Of a stretch of 42,995 bases of DNA, positions 17,132 to 26,977 are shown piece by piece. Location: assembly GCA_945861865.1 (NCBI GenBank), contig CAMAWN010000025.1:1-42995 (forward strand), in the 5' to 3' direction. Under the pieces are notes generated by a model. The model was not told where the DNA came from. It worked only from the letters and a program-made list of their open reading frames with translations, and searched no databases. Source of the DNA: Candidatus Kuenenia stuttgartensis. GTDB taxonomy: Bacteria; Planctomycetota; Planctomycetia; Planctomycetales; Planctomycetaceae. The translations under genes were made by a program, and so were the position numbers. Positions within the stretch are counted from its first letter, which is position 1, and each line of letters opens with the position of its first letter.

Positions 17132-17845
17132 ATGCGTTTGATCCGATCTCCGATCCGCGTCCACATCCTGATGGATTCCCTCCTTTGGCTGCTGGCCTGT
17201 GTCAGCCCAAGTTCCTGGGCATTGGGCGATGAGCCTCGCGACGAACCTGTCGTGGTGGAGAAGCACTCGCGTGCGTTCAAGATTTCGATCGACGGCACCG
17301 AACGCGGCACGTTGACGATGCTGCTCACGAAACGCGACGACGGTACGGAAACCATGCGTGGGCAAACCGAACTGTCGTTCAATTTCATCGTTTACAAGTA
17401 TCGCTACTCGTCGTCCAGGACCGAACTTTGGAAGTCTGGACGATTGCTCCGACTGGCCAACGAAGCGGACTACAACGGCGACAAGTACGTCGTACAGGCT
17501 GCGGCTCAGCAACAAGAGTTGTCGTTTGAAGTCAACGGCAAATCGCAGCGCACAGCGGCGGACGTTTGGGTCACGTCCTACTGGCGAGAACCAGAACCGC
17601 ACCGAGTCGGTCAGAAGCTGACGTTGTTCGAGGCGGACAAGGGCCGCAAGCTGTCCGGTGCATTGCAGCGCGTTGGAAAGGAACAACTCGCCCTGGAAAA
17701 GAAAACGGTGAACGCGACGCGCTATCAAATCCGAGGCGATGTCGAAGTCGATCTGTGGTACGACGAAGACCAGCGGCTGATGCGTCAGCACTCCGTAGAA
17801 TCCGGACACCGCGCACTGTTCGAACTGACGCAGATCATTCGCTGA
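17132..17845 (+). CDS. Secreted protein of unknown function (DUF6134/DUF3108-like)
   Basis: This is a 237-residue protein with an N-terminal signal peptide (about 14-31, MDSLLWLLACVSPSSWALG). The rest is beta-rich: FKISIDGTERGTLTMLLTKR, then YKYRYSSSRTELWKSGRLLRL and LWYDEDQRLMRQ. This pattern of repeated strands resembles DUF6134 and DUF3108 proteins, lipocalin-like barrels, but I am not certain of the family. ATG 17132 is used; ATG 17171 starts closer to the hydrophobic core and is equally possible. The longer plus-strand frame upstream runs over IS remnants and is rejected. Its promoter region has been replaced by IS fragments. Confidence 0.65.
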   Translation: MRLIRSPIRVHILMDSLLWLLACVSPSSWALGDEPRDEPVVVEKHSRAFKISIDGTERGTLTMLLTKRDDGTETMRGQTELSFNFIVYKYRYSSSRTELWKSGRLLRLANEADYNGDKYVVQAAAQQQELSFEVNGKSQRTAADVWVTSYWREPEPHRVGQKLTLFEADKGRKLSGALQRVGKEQLALEKKTVNATRYQIRGDVEVDLWYDEDQRLMRQHSVESGHRALFELTQIIR

Positions 17846-17867
17846 GAGGCCAGCCCCGCTAAAAGAC

Positions 17868-19271
17868 CTAACTCAACAGCCCCAACACGGGCGAGCCTTC
17901 GCAAACTCGGTGAATGCGTCCAGCTTGATCGTGCAAATCGAGTTCCGGATCGACACCCAGCAGATGCAGAATCGTCGCGGTCAGATCGGCAGGAGCGACC
18001 ACACGGTCAGCCGGGTAGGCTCCCAGGCGATCAGACGCTCCGTAGGTCGTTCCGGCGTGGATGCCGGCACCGGCCAGAACCAGCGTGGCGACTTGCGGCC
18101 AATGGTCTCGGCCGGCGTTCGCGTTGATCTTCGGAGTGCGTCCAAACTCGCCCATCGCGAGGAACAGCGTGTCGTCGAGCATCCCGCGCTCGGCGAGGTC
18201 ATCGAGCAGCGCCGACATCGCGACGTCGGTCGGCGGTGCGAGTCGATTCCGCAAATGCGTGAAGTTGTTCGCGTGTGTGTCCCACACTGGTGAGTCTCGT
18301 GGTCCCTCATAGTGCCAATAGACCGTGACCAGCGCGACTCCGGCCTCCAAAAGCCTTCGAGACATCAAGCAACCTTGTCCGAACAAGTGCGAGCCGTACC
18401 GGTTGCGAGTCGCCGTCGTCTCGCGATCTAAATCAAACGCCGTCTGCACCGCGCTGGACGACATCAACGAGAAGACTCGCTCACGCTGCGAGTCGACAGT
18501 CACCACACGCGATGAGAGCAGTTCGCCTCGCAACCGCTGATCGAATTCCGTCAGCAGCCTCCGTCGTTCCTTGAGCCGCGTGGCGGACACTCCTTCGGCC
18601 AGCGCGAGCGGCGGCGCAGCAAACAAGTTCGTCTTCGCCGAACCTTCGATCAACAGCGGCGAGTGCCGCTCACCCAAGAATCCGCCGGTCAGGCCAGGGA
18701 ACTCGTTGACCGCATCGTCGCGGATGATTTCCGGCAGCGACACAAACGTCGGCGGACCTTGTTGCGGCCGCACCAGCGACAAGATCGAACCGACGTGCGG
18801 ATGATCGGTCGGCTGTGGCTTGATGTCCGCCGCCGTCTTCGCGTTCGCCTGCGGATGTCGCCGCCCCGTCAGCATCGTGTAGCCCGCCGACGTATGGACC
18901 GTGTCGTCGTGAGTCACCGACCGCAACAACGTCACTCGATCCACTTGCCGAGCGAACTGCGGGAACAGTTCGCTGACTTGCACGCCCGGCACGCTGGTCG
19001 CGATCGGCGAAAATTCGCCGCGCACATTCGCCGGAGCCTCCGGCTTCGGATCCCACGAGTCGTGCTGCGGAACTCCGCCAGTCAGAAACAGCATCACGCA
19101 GCGTTTGGCTCGGCCGAAAGTCCTGTGATTCCCAGTCGCGGCCGACGTCTCGCGAGCGGCCAACAACTCCGGCAGCGATAACCCGGTCAGTCCCAGTGCC
19201 CCGGCTTGCAACCAACGTCGCCGCGAGCAACTCAAGTTCTGCATGCTGTCTATCGACCGATTCAACATCAT
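17868..19271 (-). CDS. DUF1501 protein with Tat signal
   Basis: This is a 467-residue exported protein. The N-terminus has a twin-arginine-type leader (CSRRRWLQAGALGLTGLSLPELL), so it should be exported folded. DUF1501 hallmarks: CVMLFLTGGVPQHDSWDPKP, LLRSVTHDDTVHTSAGY, WDTHANNF, and near the end AMGEFGRTPKINANAGRDHW. The family resembles alkaline phosphatase/sulfatase folds and is greatly expanded in planctomycetes; its function is unknown. ATG 19271 has a GAGG-like site 4 bases upstream; ATG 19244 (MQNLSCSRRRW) is the alternative. It lies 92 bases after the M50/HlyD fusion gene on the same strand. There is no DUF1549/1553 partner next to it, unlike the second DUF1501 gene. Confidence 0.88.
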   Translation of the reverse strand: MMLNRSIDSMQNLSCSRRRWLQAGALGLTGLSLPELLAARETSAATGNHRTFGRAKRCVMLFLTGGVPQHDSWDPKPEAPANVRGEFSPIATSVPGVQVSELFPQFARQVDRVTLLRSVTHDDTVHTSAGYTMLTGRRHPQANAKTAADIKPQPTDHPHVGSILSLVRPQQGPPTFVSLPEIIRDDAVNEFPGLTGGFLGERHSPLLIEGSAKTNLFAAPPLALAEGVSATRLKERRRLLTEFDQRLRGELLSSRVVTVDSQRERVFSLMSSSAVQTAFDLDRETTATRNRYGSHLFGQGCLMSRRLLEAGVALVTVYWHYEGPRDSPVWDTHANNFTHLRNRLAPPTDVAMSALLDDLAERGMLDDTLFLAMGEFGRTPKINANAGRDHWPQVATLVLAGAGIHAGTTYGASDRLGAYPADRVVAPADLTATILHLLGVDPELDLHDQAGRIHRVCEGSPVLGLLS

Positions 19272-19363
19272 CAGCCTCAACCACTCGGTTTCGCAAACCG
19301 AGCGTCCGCAAGACAGTGTGCCGCACTTCACGTTCGCCGACCAGACAAAATATCGCGACGAGA

Positions 19364-21592
19364 TCAACTCGAAGACGGCAACTCGGCCGAGAATGTATTT
19401 CTCAACAGCCGCCAAAAACGCGCAGCGAGCGACTGTGTGCCGCAAGCGATCCGAGCTTTTCCGGGCGAGTAGAACGCCGCACCAAAAGTTTGACTGGCGG
19501 TTTCCTCAAGCAGGCGAACGCGAACCTCATAGGAGACCTCAGCCGGAGCTGATCCCGCGCTCGTGTGTCGCACCGGAGCGAGTTGTGCGACCGTCAATTC
19601 GCGGGGAACAACCTCTGAACGCGACGAGGCAATCTCTTCGACTTGTCCTTCGCGGAGTTCGCCTGGAGCGGAGAGAAATCGCAGTTGGACTCGCTGGCCG
19701 GGACGCACGAACTCGACCGCGTTTTGATCGACGAGCAGCAGTGCGTCCTGACGTGCCGGATCGCCGACGTAGCAAAACAACGTTTGCTCTCGCACCGTCG
19801 CGCCGAGGTTATCGACATCCAGCGGCGTCCCGTGCCAATCGGACAAGGAGTCCTCTGCCGTTCGCGGCCGAACGACATTCGGCGGTGGCAACACCGTTCC
19901 ATCCAACGGGCTGCTCAGTCGCAAGCGTTGCACTTCGCTCGTCAATTGTTCGAGTCGCCGTCGAGCACCGGCCAATTCGTCGCGTGTGGCCGGCAGACGC
20001 ATCGCCGCCGATTCGTTGTTGCCGCGCTGAGCTTCCAGATTCTTCAGCCGAGCCGTCAGACGTGCGACCTCGGCCACTCGCTGTTCGTGCTGCAACGACA
20101 ACTCGTGGTTGACCAATTCGCCAAGCGGTTCGCCGGCACGAACTCGTGAACCCGCCGGCACCGCCGACTCGATGCGCCCACCGACCGTCACGAAAACTGG
20201 CTGCGCGTCCCCTGGAAATACGACGAACGGAGCACTCACCGAATGTGGCAGCGGGATCAACAGCACGGCGGCGAGCAGCAGGACACACATCGCCAGTCCA
20301 TTTCTCAGCCGGCGCGGCGACGATGTCGGGCTCTTCGATCGCTGACGAATTTTCGCCACCAATTCACGCACCGGAGTCACGACCGCACCGAAGACCAGCA
20401 GCATGGAGATCGCTGTCGCGAAGACTCCCAAACCTCGGCCGAAGAAGTGATGCAGGAACCACACGATGCCGACAGTGACGAACAGCCGATACACCGCCGA
20501 CAGCACTCCGTAAATCGTCAGTGCCCACCAGCGTTGAGAATTGAGTTCAACGTCGTCGTCGCTGTCACCCGTGATGATCCGCACCCACAGCGACATCACC
20601 GTCTGCCGAGCTTGCATCGCCAAGTTCGGCAAGTGCAGCCAATCGGCCAGGACGTAGTAGCCGTCGTAACGCAGCAACGGATTGCCGTTGAACAGCAGCG
20701 TGTTGACCGAGCAGACCAGCATCACGTTCAAGAACACCGAGTTCAGCAGTCCCGGCACGCTCGACCACCACAGCAGCGTCGCGACCGAAGCCAGTACCAA
20801 CTCGACGAAGATGCCGGCGGCCGAGATCGCGATCCTCGGCCAACGCCGCGAGACCATCCAGGCATCGGTCACATCGCCGTAGAACAGCGGCACGAACATC
20901 AAAACTTGAATGCCCAACTCGTGACACTCGCCCCCGAAATGACGGCAGGTCAAAACGTGTCCGAACTCGTGCAGCAGCTTGATGCCGATGAAGACCACGA
21001 TCAGCGGCACCAGATTTCCCAACCCGAACAGCGCGGTCGCGTCTGGCAGACGCCACACGAGCGTGTCCCAGCGCAGAGTCACCAGCAACATCGCCAGCAC
21101 GATCAACGACGCGCAGGCTGCCAGCGTGATGGGGCGGAAGAGCCAGCGAATCGAAGGTTCGACGCGAAGCAGCAGGGGTTCCGGGTCGATACCTCGCCAG
21201 CGGAACGACAGCAGGTTCGACAACAGTCCGAGCTGGGCGCGACGACTCGAAATCTCTCGCTGCTTCGCGATCGAACGTCCCTGCCCCGGCAACAGCGAGG
21301 TCAGCAACCCCGACTGCACCAGCGATCCGATGAAAGCCTTCAGATTTTCCAGCGACCAAGACTCCGCCGGAAATGTGCGGCGCAACGCATCGAGAACTTC
21401 GCCGTAGGTCCGCCGACCGTCGAGCCGGCTGAACACGGCGTACTCCGCTTCACGCAATCGAAAGTACGCCAGCGACAGCGGATCTTTCAGCGTCCAGCCC
21501 GCGTCGCCACCGCCAGCCGAAGCGAGTGCGATCACGTCTCGCCGCATTCGCCACGGAATGATCACATCGGCGTTCAAGACGGACGAGGACAT
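19364..21592 (-). CDS. PqqD-like / M50 site-2 protease / HlyD-like fusion membrane protein
   Basis: This 742-residue protein has three parts. Residues 40-105 (LREAEYAVFSRLDGRRTYGEVLDAL) resemble a PqqD-like winged-helix domain, the fold that recognises leader peptides. Residues 150-470 are a polytopic M50 metalloprotease with HEFGH (208-212) and the third-ligand motif NGNPLLRYDG (302-311). Residues 480-742 have HlyD/lipoyl features: FVTVGGRIESAVPAGSRVRAG, a coiled coil (about 545-600), LSSPLDGTV, and a beta domain with VRPGQRVQLRF. ATG 21592 is chosen (MSSSVLN); the longer frame overlaps the adaptor gene. It begins 5 bases after the adaptor gene stop, so the two are one operon. The substrate and any precursor peptide are not visible. 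Confidence 0.82.
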   Translation of the reverse strand: MSSSVLNADVIIPWRMRRDVIALASAGGGDAGWTLKDPLSLAYFRLREAEYAVFSRLDGRRTYGEVLDALRRTFPAESWSLENLKAFIGSLVQSGLLTSLLPGQGRSIAKQREISSRRAQLGLLSNLLSFRWRGIDPEPLLLRVEPSIRWLFRPITLAACASLIVLAMLLVTLRWDTLVWRLPDATALFGLGNLVPLIVVFIGIKLLHEFGHVLTCRHFGGECHELGIQVLMFVPLFYGDVTDAWMVSRRWPRIAISAAGIFVELVLASVATLLWWSSVPGLLNSVFLNVMLVCSVNTLLFNGNPLLRYDGYYVLADWLHLPNLAMQARQTVMSLWVRIITGDSDDDVELNSQRWWALTIYGVLSAVYRLFVTVGIVWFLHHFFGRGLGVFATAISMLLVFGAVVTPVRELVAKIRQRSKSPTSSPRRLRNGLAMCVLLLAAVLLIPLPHSVSAPFVVFPGDAQPVFVTVGGRIESAVPAGSRVRAGEPLGELVNHELSLQHEQRVAEVARLTARLKNLEAQRGNNESAAMRLPATRDELAGARRRLEQLTSEVQRLRLSSPLDGTVLPPPNVVRPRTAEDSLSDWHGTPLDVDNLGATVREQTLFCYVGDPARQDALLLVDQNAVEFVRPGQRVQLRFLSAPGELREGQVEEIASSRSEVVPRELTVAQLAPVRHTSAGSAPAEVSYEVRVRLLEETASQTFGAAFYSPGKARIACGTQSLAARFWRLLRNTFSAELPSSS

Positions 21593-21597
21593 AACGG

Positions 21598-22728
21598 CTA
21601 CCGCTCCCCGCTCGTCTTGGCCGGCGATGCGGTGTTCGTCGCAGTGCGGTTCGTCGAGTCGATGAACATCTCGGCTGGCAAGCCGGGACGCAGTAGTAGA
21701 TCGGGATTCTCGACCTCCGCCCAAACCCGGACCTGACCGTTGACTGCGTCGATCTCCGAACTGATGAAGACGATCTTCCCTTTGACGATGGCTGGCTGGT
21801 TCTCGTCATTGGGAGTGACGCGGACTCGAACAGCCGCCCCGCGCATCGAACTGGTGATCGTGCGGCTGTCCATGAAACCCTCGACCTTCAACCGGTCGAG
21901 TCGCACGATGCGCATCACGCGCTGTCCAGGTTCAAGCCATTCACCCCGATGTCGAAAGACCTCAGCCACTTCACCGTCGAGCGGTGAACGCAGACCACGA
22001 CGTGCCAGTTGCAGTTTCGCCTGATCGAGCGTGCGAGCCTTCACGTCCCGCGTCAGTACATCGACTTCTTTCTGCAACTGAGCCTGCTCGACGCTGAGCT
22101 TCAGGCGTTCGACGATTTGATCCTGCTCGACGATTGATGAGTCTTCGATTTGCTGCTGCAAGTCGGCGAGGTCTTTCTCGAACTTCGCCTTCTCGATTTC
22201 CAAATCGTTGCGTTCGAAGATCAGCCTCAAGCGATCAAGTTCGGCCAGTGAGATGCTCTTCTCGAACGCCTTGCGAGCTTGCACGGCTCGGTCGAAGTCC
22301 GCCTTCGAAGCGTCACGCGACTTCACGGCATGTCGGACTGCAACGTCGTTCTCCGCTTTCATCGCCGCGATGCGCTGCGACAGCTTCGCCTGTGCCTGAT
22401 CCTGTTCGGCTTCCTTCAGCAGCGCCGCAGCGGTGCGAATCGGCACCGAATTTTTCGCTTGCCGCTCGGCAATTGCCAGATCGAGTTCCGCGCGAGCAAC
22501 CGCCAGCTTCGCGTCGTCGTCATCCAACCGGCTCAGCACTTGCCCAGCTTTGACGATGTCACCCTCGCGGACTTCGAGCGTCGCCAGCACGCCGACTTCC
22601 CGCGCGGGGATGTCCGCTTCTTCGAGGACTCGCACGAATGCCGATTGCACTTTGATCGGCTCGGCTGCGGTCGCCCAAACTCCACCACTCACGATCGCGA
22701 AAAAAATCACGAGCATTCGGGACTTCAT
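21598..22728 (-). CDS. HlyD/RND-type periplasmic adaptor protein
   Basis: This is a 376-residue membrane-fusion-type protein with an N-terminal signal peptide (about 1-24, ending WATAAEP). The first lipoyl half follows (DIPAREVGVLATLEVREGDIV), then a very long coiled-coil hairpin (about 75-240), the second lipoyl half (LRSPLDGEVAEVF) and a beta-barrel with MRGAAVRVRVTPND, ending GLPAEMFID. The ATG has GGAGAG at about 5 bases. It is translated 5 bases ahead of the PqqD/M50/HlyD fusion, so it is probably the separate adaptor for the same machine. No ATPase, RND pump or outer-membrane channel is adjacent. Confidence 0.85.
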   Translation of the reverse strand: MKSRMLVIFFAIVSGGVWATAAEPIKVQSAFVRVLEEADIPAREVGVLATLEVREGDIVKAGQVLSRLDDDDAKLAVARAELDLAIAERQAKNSVPIRTAAALLKEAEQDQAQAKLSQRIAAMKAENDVAVRHAVKSRDASKADFDRAVQARKAFEKSISLAELDRLRLIFERNDLEIEKAKFEKDLADLQQQIEDSSIVEQDQIVERLKLSVEQAQLQKEVDVLTRDVKARTLDQAKLQLARRGLRSPLDGEVAEVFRHRGEWLEPGQRVMRIVRLDRLKVEGFMDSRTITSSMRGAAVRVRVTPNDENQPAIVKGKIVFISSEIDAVNGQVRVWAEVENPDLLLRPGLPAEMFIDSTNRTATNTASPAKTSGER

Positions 22729-22799
22729 GGCGACTCTCCGTTTTAAGTTCGACGGCACCGAACGATCAGCCAACGTCGCCGTCACGCAGAGCGACGAGG

Positions 22800-24164
<1,365 letters not shown>

Positions 24165-24166
24165 CG

Positions 24167-24865
24167 TTACTGATCCAAGGTCTTGAGCATCGTGTCGGCC
24201 ACGAATTGATTGCCGGCCAAATTCAGATGCACTCGGTCGGAAGTCAGAATGCCCTTCTCAGCATTGTCCTTGTTGTTGGCCTTGATGTGTTCGAGGAACG
24301 CTTTCCGAAGATCGCACAGCGGCAATTTGAGTTCCTTCGCGAGCTTGCGGCTCAGATCGGAATACTGATCGAGCTTCGCGTCGAGCGAATTCGCACCATC
24401 GAGCTTCTCGCCGATGACACTCGGCGTGCACAGGACGACGGTCGCTCCGGCGTCACGGCACTTGCCGATGACTTCCTTCAGACCGGTCACAAAGGCGTCG
24501 GGCAGCGTGCCGCGCGCCGGATCTTTTTCGCCGTGCCAGACGTCGTTGATGCCGATGTAAATGAAGACAATGGTCGGCTTCTTGGCGATGACGTCTTTGT
24601 CGACTCGGCGTTGCAGATCGGGAACTTTGTTGCCGCTGATGCCAGCTCCGATGACTTCAATCTTGAGATCGGCGTGTTTCTTATCGAGAGCTTGCCGAAT
24701 CATCGTGACGTATCCGTTCGGACCGGCTCCCCCTTGAGTGATCGAATCGCCCAAGAAAACGATGCGGTCACCCGCCTTCAGTTTCACGACAGGCTCCTCG
24801 GCCAAGCTGATGGCCGGAACGAACAGCAAGCAACTCCACAACAGCAAACTCAGTCGGTGCGTCAT
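24167..24865 (-). CDS. Secreted SGNH/GDSL-type hydrolase
   Basis: This 232-residue esterase/lipase-fold protein has a signal peptide (about 1-21). Block I is GDSITQGG with Ser 41 as nucleophile, block II Gly is in VIGAGISGNK (about 78), block III is GIND (Asn 107), and the Asp/His pair is in SDRVHLN (Asp 210, His 213). All four SGNH residues are present, so it should be active on acyl or acetyl esters; planctomycete members often act on polysaccharide acetyl groups, but the substrate is not visible. AAGGAG lies 10 bases before the ATG. It is divergent from the chimeric ORF with only 48 bases between. Confidence 0.88.
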   Translation of the reverse strand: MTHRLSLLLWSCLLFVPAISLAEEPVVKLKAGDRIVFLGDSITQGGAGPNGYVTMIRQALDKKHADLKIEVIGAGISGNKVPDLQRRVDKDVIAKKPTIVFIYIGINDVWHGEKDPARGTLPDAFVTGLKEVIGKCRDAGATVVLCTPSVIGEKLDGANSLDAKLDQYSDLSRKLAKELKLPLCDLRKAFLEHIKANNKDNAEKGILTSDRVHLNLAGNQFVADTMLKTLDQ

Positions 24866-24913
24866 CTCGCGTGAACTCCTTGATCAGATGAGGTCCAAAA
24901 CTAGAGAGGCAGT

Positions 24914-25501
24914 ATGATCGCCGCACCCACAAAACGCACGTTCTCCAAAATGCACAGCCACACGATTTCTCTGCCCGGTCAAACACTGGCCGCCATCTCC
25001 GCGAATGAGTCCGCTCCTGGGCCTCCCGTCGTCTTCATTCTTGGCATCACTTCGAGCGTCAATCTTTGGCTGCCGTCGATGCCAGCCGAGATTCGCGACG
25101 GTCGTCGTTGGATTTCGCTGAGTCTGCCAGGGCACCCCGCGAAGGTTGAGCGTTCGGCGATTGAATCCTGGGACGATGTGATCTCCGAAATGTGGGCCGG
25201 TTGGTCAGCACGACACGGTGTCGGCCCTCCCGATTGCCTGCCGCTCACCAAACTCGCGAAGCTGACGAATCACCGAGCCATCAGCTTGCCGTACTGGTCG
25301 ATGAAATTAGCCACAACGATTTGGTGGGGACTCCGCCTGTCGATCTTCGACTTCCCTCCGAACCTGCACCATTTCGCCCGCTACCCGTGGGTCGTGTCAC
25401 CCGCTCGCTTGCAGAACGAACTTGGTTTTCAGTTCCGCTACTCGTGCGAAGAAACGCTGCTGAAAATGTGGGCCGAGCACCGCCGAAAGAAGAGGAGTTG
25501 A
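24914..25501 (+). CDS. Chimeric ORF: alpha/beta-hydrolase N-terminus joined to epimerase C-terminus
   Basis: This is an uninterrupted 195-codon frame with AGAGG before the ATG. The first 80 residues look like the start of an alpha/beta hydrolase (SLPGQTLAAI, GPPVVFILGITSS, RWISLSLPGHPA). The last 85 residues look like the end of a short-chain NAD-dependent epimerase (FPPNLHHFARYPWVVSPARL, then ELGFQFRYSCEETLLKMW). Neither enzyme can be active: the hydrolase lacks its nucleophile elbow and the epimerase its Rossmann fold. A deletion fusing two adjacent genes is the simplest explanation. It may be a pseudogene or a retained chimera; the frame is open through the junction (about residues 85-110). 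Confidence 0.55.
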   Translation: MIAAPTKRTFSKMHSHTISLPGQTLAAISANESAPGPPVVFILGITSSVNLWLPSMPAEIRDGRRWISLSLPGHPAKVERSAIESWDDVISEMWAGWSARHGVGPPDCLPLTKLAKLTNHRAISLPYWSMKLATTIWWGLRLSIFDFPPNLHHFARYPWVVSPARLQNELGFQFRYSCEETLLKMWAEHRRKKRS

Positions 25502-25543
25502 GAATGACGAATGCGGTCTTCATCCTCAATTCGTCATTCTCAA
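25498..25543. terminator. Hairpin between convergent genes
   Basis: The arms TTGAGAATGACGAAT (25498-25512) and ATTCGTCATTCTCAA (25529-25543) are perfectly complementary over 15 bases with a 16-base loop. It overlaps the stop codon of the chimeric ORF and the last codon of hemD, so it could terminate both transcripts. There is no T-run; it may equally be a mobile palindromic repeat. Confidence 0.55.
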
Positions 25544-26430
25544 TTGCACATTGCCAGCGTCTCCCGCACCAAGTGCCCCATGTGTGGATGCGAGGGTTCC
25601 AGGTCGATGTGCAGCCCCGCTTCTCGCAAGGCTTCGGAGCAGGTCGGGCCGATCGAACCGATACGACAGCGTTGAGTCGCGGCCAAGAAAGACTCGCGCA
25701 GGCCGAGTCGCTCAGCGATCTCTAGCACGTTGCGAATCTGTTGAGCACTCGTGAAGAGCAATACGTCGAACTCGCCAGCGACGGCGGATCGGATCGCCGC
25801 CTCAAGCGGGGCCGTGTCCGTCGGCAATTCCCAGCGATAGACCGGGACGGGCAAAATGCTCGCGCCGCGAGCGGCCAAAGCCGAATACAACTCCGCGCTG
25901 GGCAGGCCGTATTCCTGAATCGCAATCGTTCGACTTTGCAACGGCTGTTCGGCGGAACCGGTCGATGCTGCAATCGCCGCAGGAAAATGGAGGCCACCGT
26001 CGATGACGTTCAGCAACTCGCGCCAGGTGTTCGGTTCGGGGGCACGATGGTCGATGCGCACGCCCCACTCACGCAAGACCGCAGTCGGCTTCGGACCACG
26101 AACGATCACGCAGCATCGTTGCAGAGCCTCGAAGAATGCCGCGCGGTCGAGTTTTGATTCAACGACTTCCAACAGCGCTCTCGCGCCGACTCCGGTCATG
26201 AAGATCACGACATCGAAGTCATCCGCGAGCAACCGATCGAGAAACTCGAACACAGTGGTGTTGTTTTCGAGCGGCACTTCGCGCATGGACGCGGCGATGG
26301 TCGCGACTCCGCCGTGGCGTTCGATCAGGGAACGCATCTCGTTTTGCTTGCGGCTTTCAAAACTGCAAACGCGCGGCGGGCAAGCCGAAGAATTCGGCGA
26401 CAAGATTGAATCGGACGAGGAAATTGTCAT
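25540..26430 (-). CDS. hemD: Uroporphyrinogen-III synthase
   Basis: This enzyme closes and inverts ring D of hydroxymethylbilane in haem and corrin synthesis. The 296-residue protein has the expected two-domain layout. The N-terminus has VCSFESRKQNEMRSLIERHGG, as in HemD proteins, then MREVPLENN. Mid-region FDVVIFMTGVGARAL and late region FDVLLFTSAQQIRNVLE are the two homologous halves. SIGPTCSEALREAGL and PSHPHMGHLV complete the C-terminus. Sequence conservation in this family is low, so the assignment rests on this pattern. No other haem genes are adjacent. No clear Shine-Dalgarno precedes the ATG, but the domain needs this start. Confidence 0.85.
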   Translation of the reverse strand: MTISSSDSILSPNSSACPPRVCSFESRKQNEMRSLIERHGGVATIAASMREVPLENNTTVFEFLDRLLADDFDVVIFMTGVGARALLEVVESKLDRAAFFEALQRCCVIVRGPKPTAVLREWGVRIDHRAPEPNTWRELLNVIDGGLHFPAAIAASTGSAEQPLQSRTIAIQEYGLPSAELYSALAARGASILPVPVYRWELPTDTAPLEAAIRSAVAGEFDVLLFTSAQQIRNVLEIAERLGLRESFLAATQRCRIGSIGPTCSEALREAGLHIDLEPSHPHMGHLVRETLAMCN

Positions 26431-26459
26431 GCCGTCAAAGATAGTCGGCGCAAAAGGAA

Positions 26460-26561
26460 TCCGCGATGAGAAGGTCGACTGGGGAGCGTAGGCGCTCGTC
26501 CAGAATCCCTCCGACGCGGAGAAACCCCAGCTACGCCCCCAGCCGACCCACTCATCGCGGA
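26460..26561. repeat. Long imperfect inverted repeat, arms of about 31 bases
   Basis: The arms 26460-26491 and 26531-26561 pair at about 27 of 31 positions. The outermost 11 bases (TCCGCGATGAG) are perfect. A 39-base loop separates them. It lies 30 bases upstream of the hemD start and could fold as one large hairpin. Confidence 0.75.
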
Positions 26562-26809
26562 TCAGCAGCCTACAAATTTAGACCTCATCCTTGACGAGCC
26601 TCGTCGATCCGCGTGGGGCGCTCCTCGCGGACAACTCAACTTCGCCAACAGACAGTTCGATGTTCGAGGGCTTGCTTGGCAAACGCCGTACCGAGGTTCT
26701 GCGTTGCCGCGAAACTTCCGGTTATTTCGCGAGTTGTGTCCATTGGCCGCATCGACCTTCAGCCGCAGTTGCCGAGTCGCGCAGCAGCGATGTCCAAAGT
26801 CGAGGCGAC

Positions 26810-26919
26810 GAGTCAGGATGCCACGCTCAAAGACGTCGTCCTCAAACAAGATGGCTTCGACCGGGCATTCCCCTGCGCATTGTTGGCAGTCGATGCGCGA
26901 TTCGGGGTTGATGAACGTC
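26810..26919 (-). pseudogene. Ferredoxin-like 4Fe-4S fragment
   Basis: The minus strand reads FINPESRIDCQQCAGECPVE and then AILFEDDVFE. This matches the cluster motif of small bacterial ferredoxins (INP-x-C-x-x-C-x-x-C-x3-CPVEAI-x-x-EDDVP), but the first cysteine is replaced by Arg and nothing recognisable as the rest of the domain surrounds it. The fragment has no start codon of its own. I read it as a remnant of a lost ferredoxin gene. Confidence 0.6.
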
Positions 26920-26977
26920 GCTGTCCAATTTCCAGACTGGTGTTTTCGAGAATTGTCGGATGGTTTCGTTCTGCCGC

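Noticed and set aside
20243..21736. 497-residue plus-strand frame rich in Gln, His and Arg
   Set aside because: Antisense of the M50/HlyD fusion gene; the composition is that of a shadow frame.
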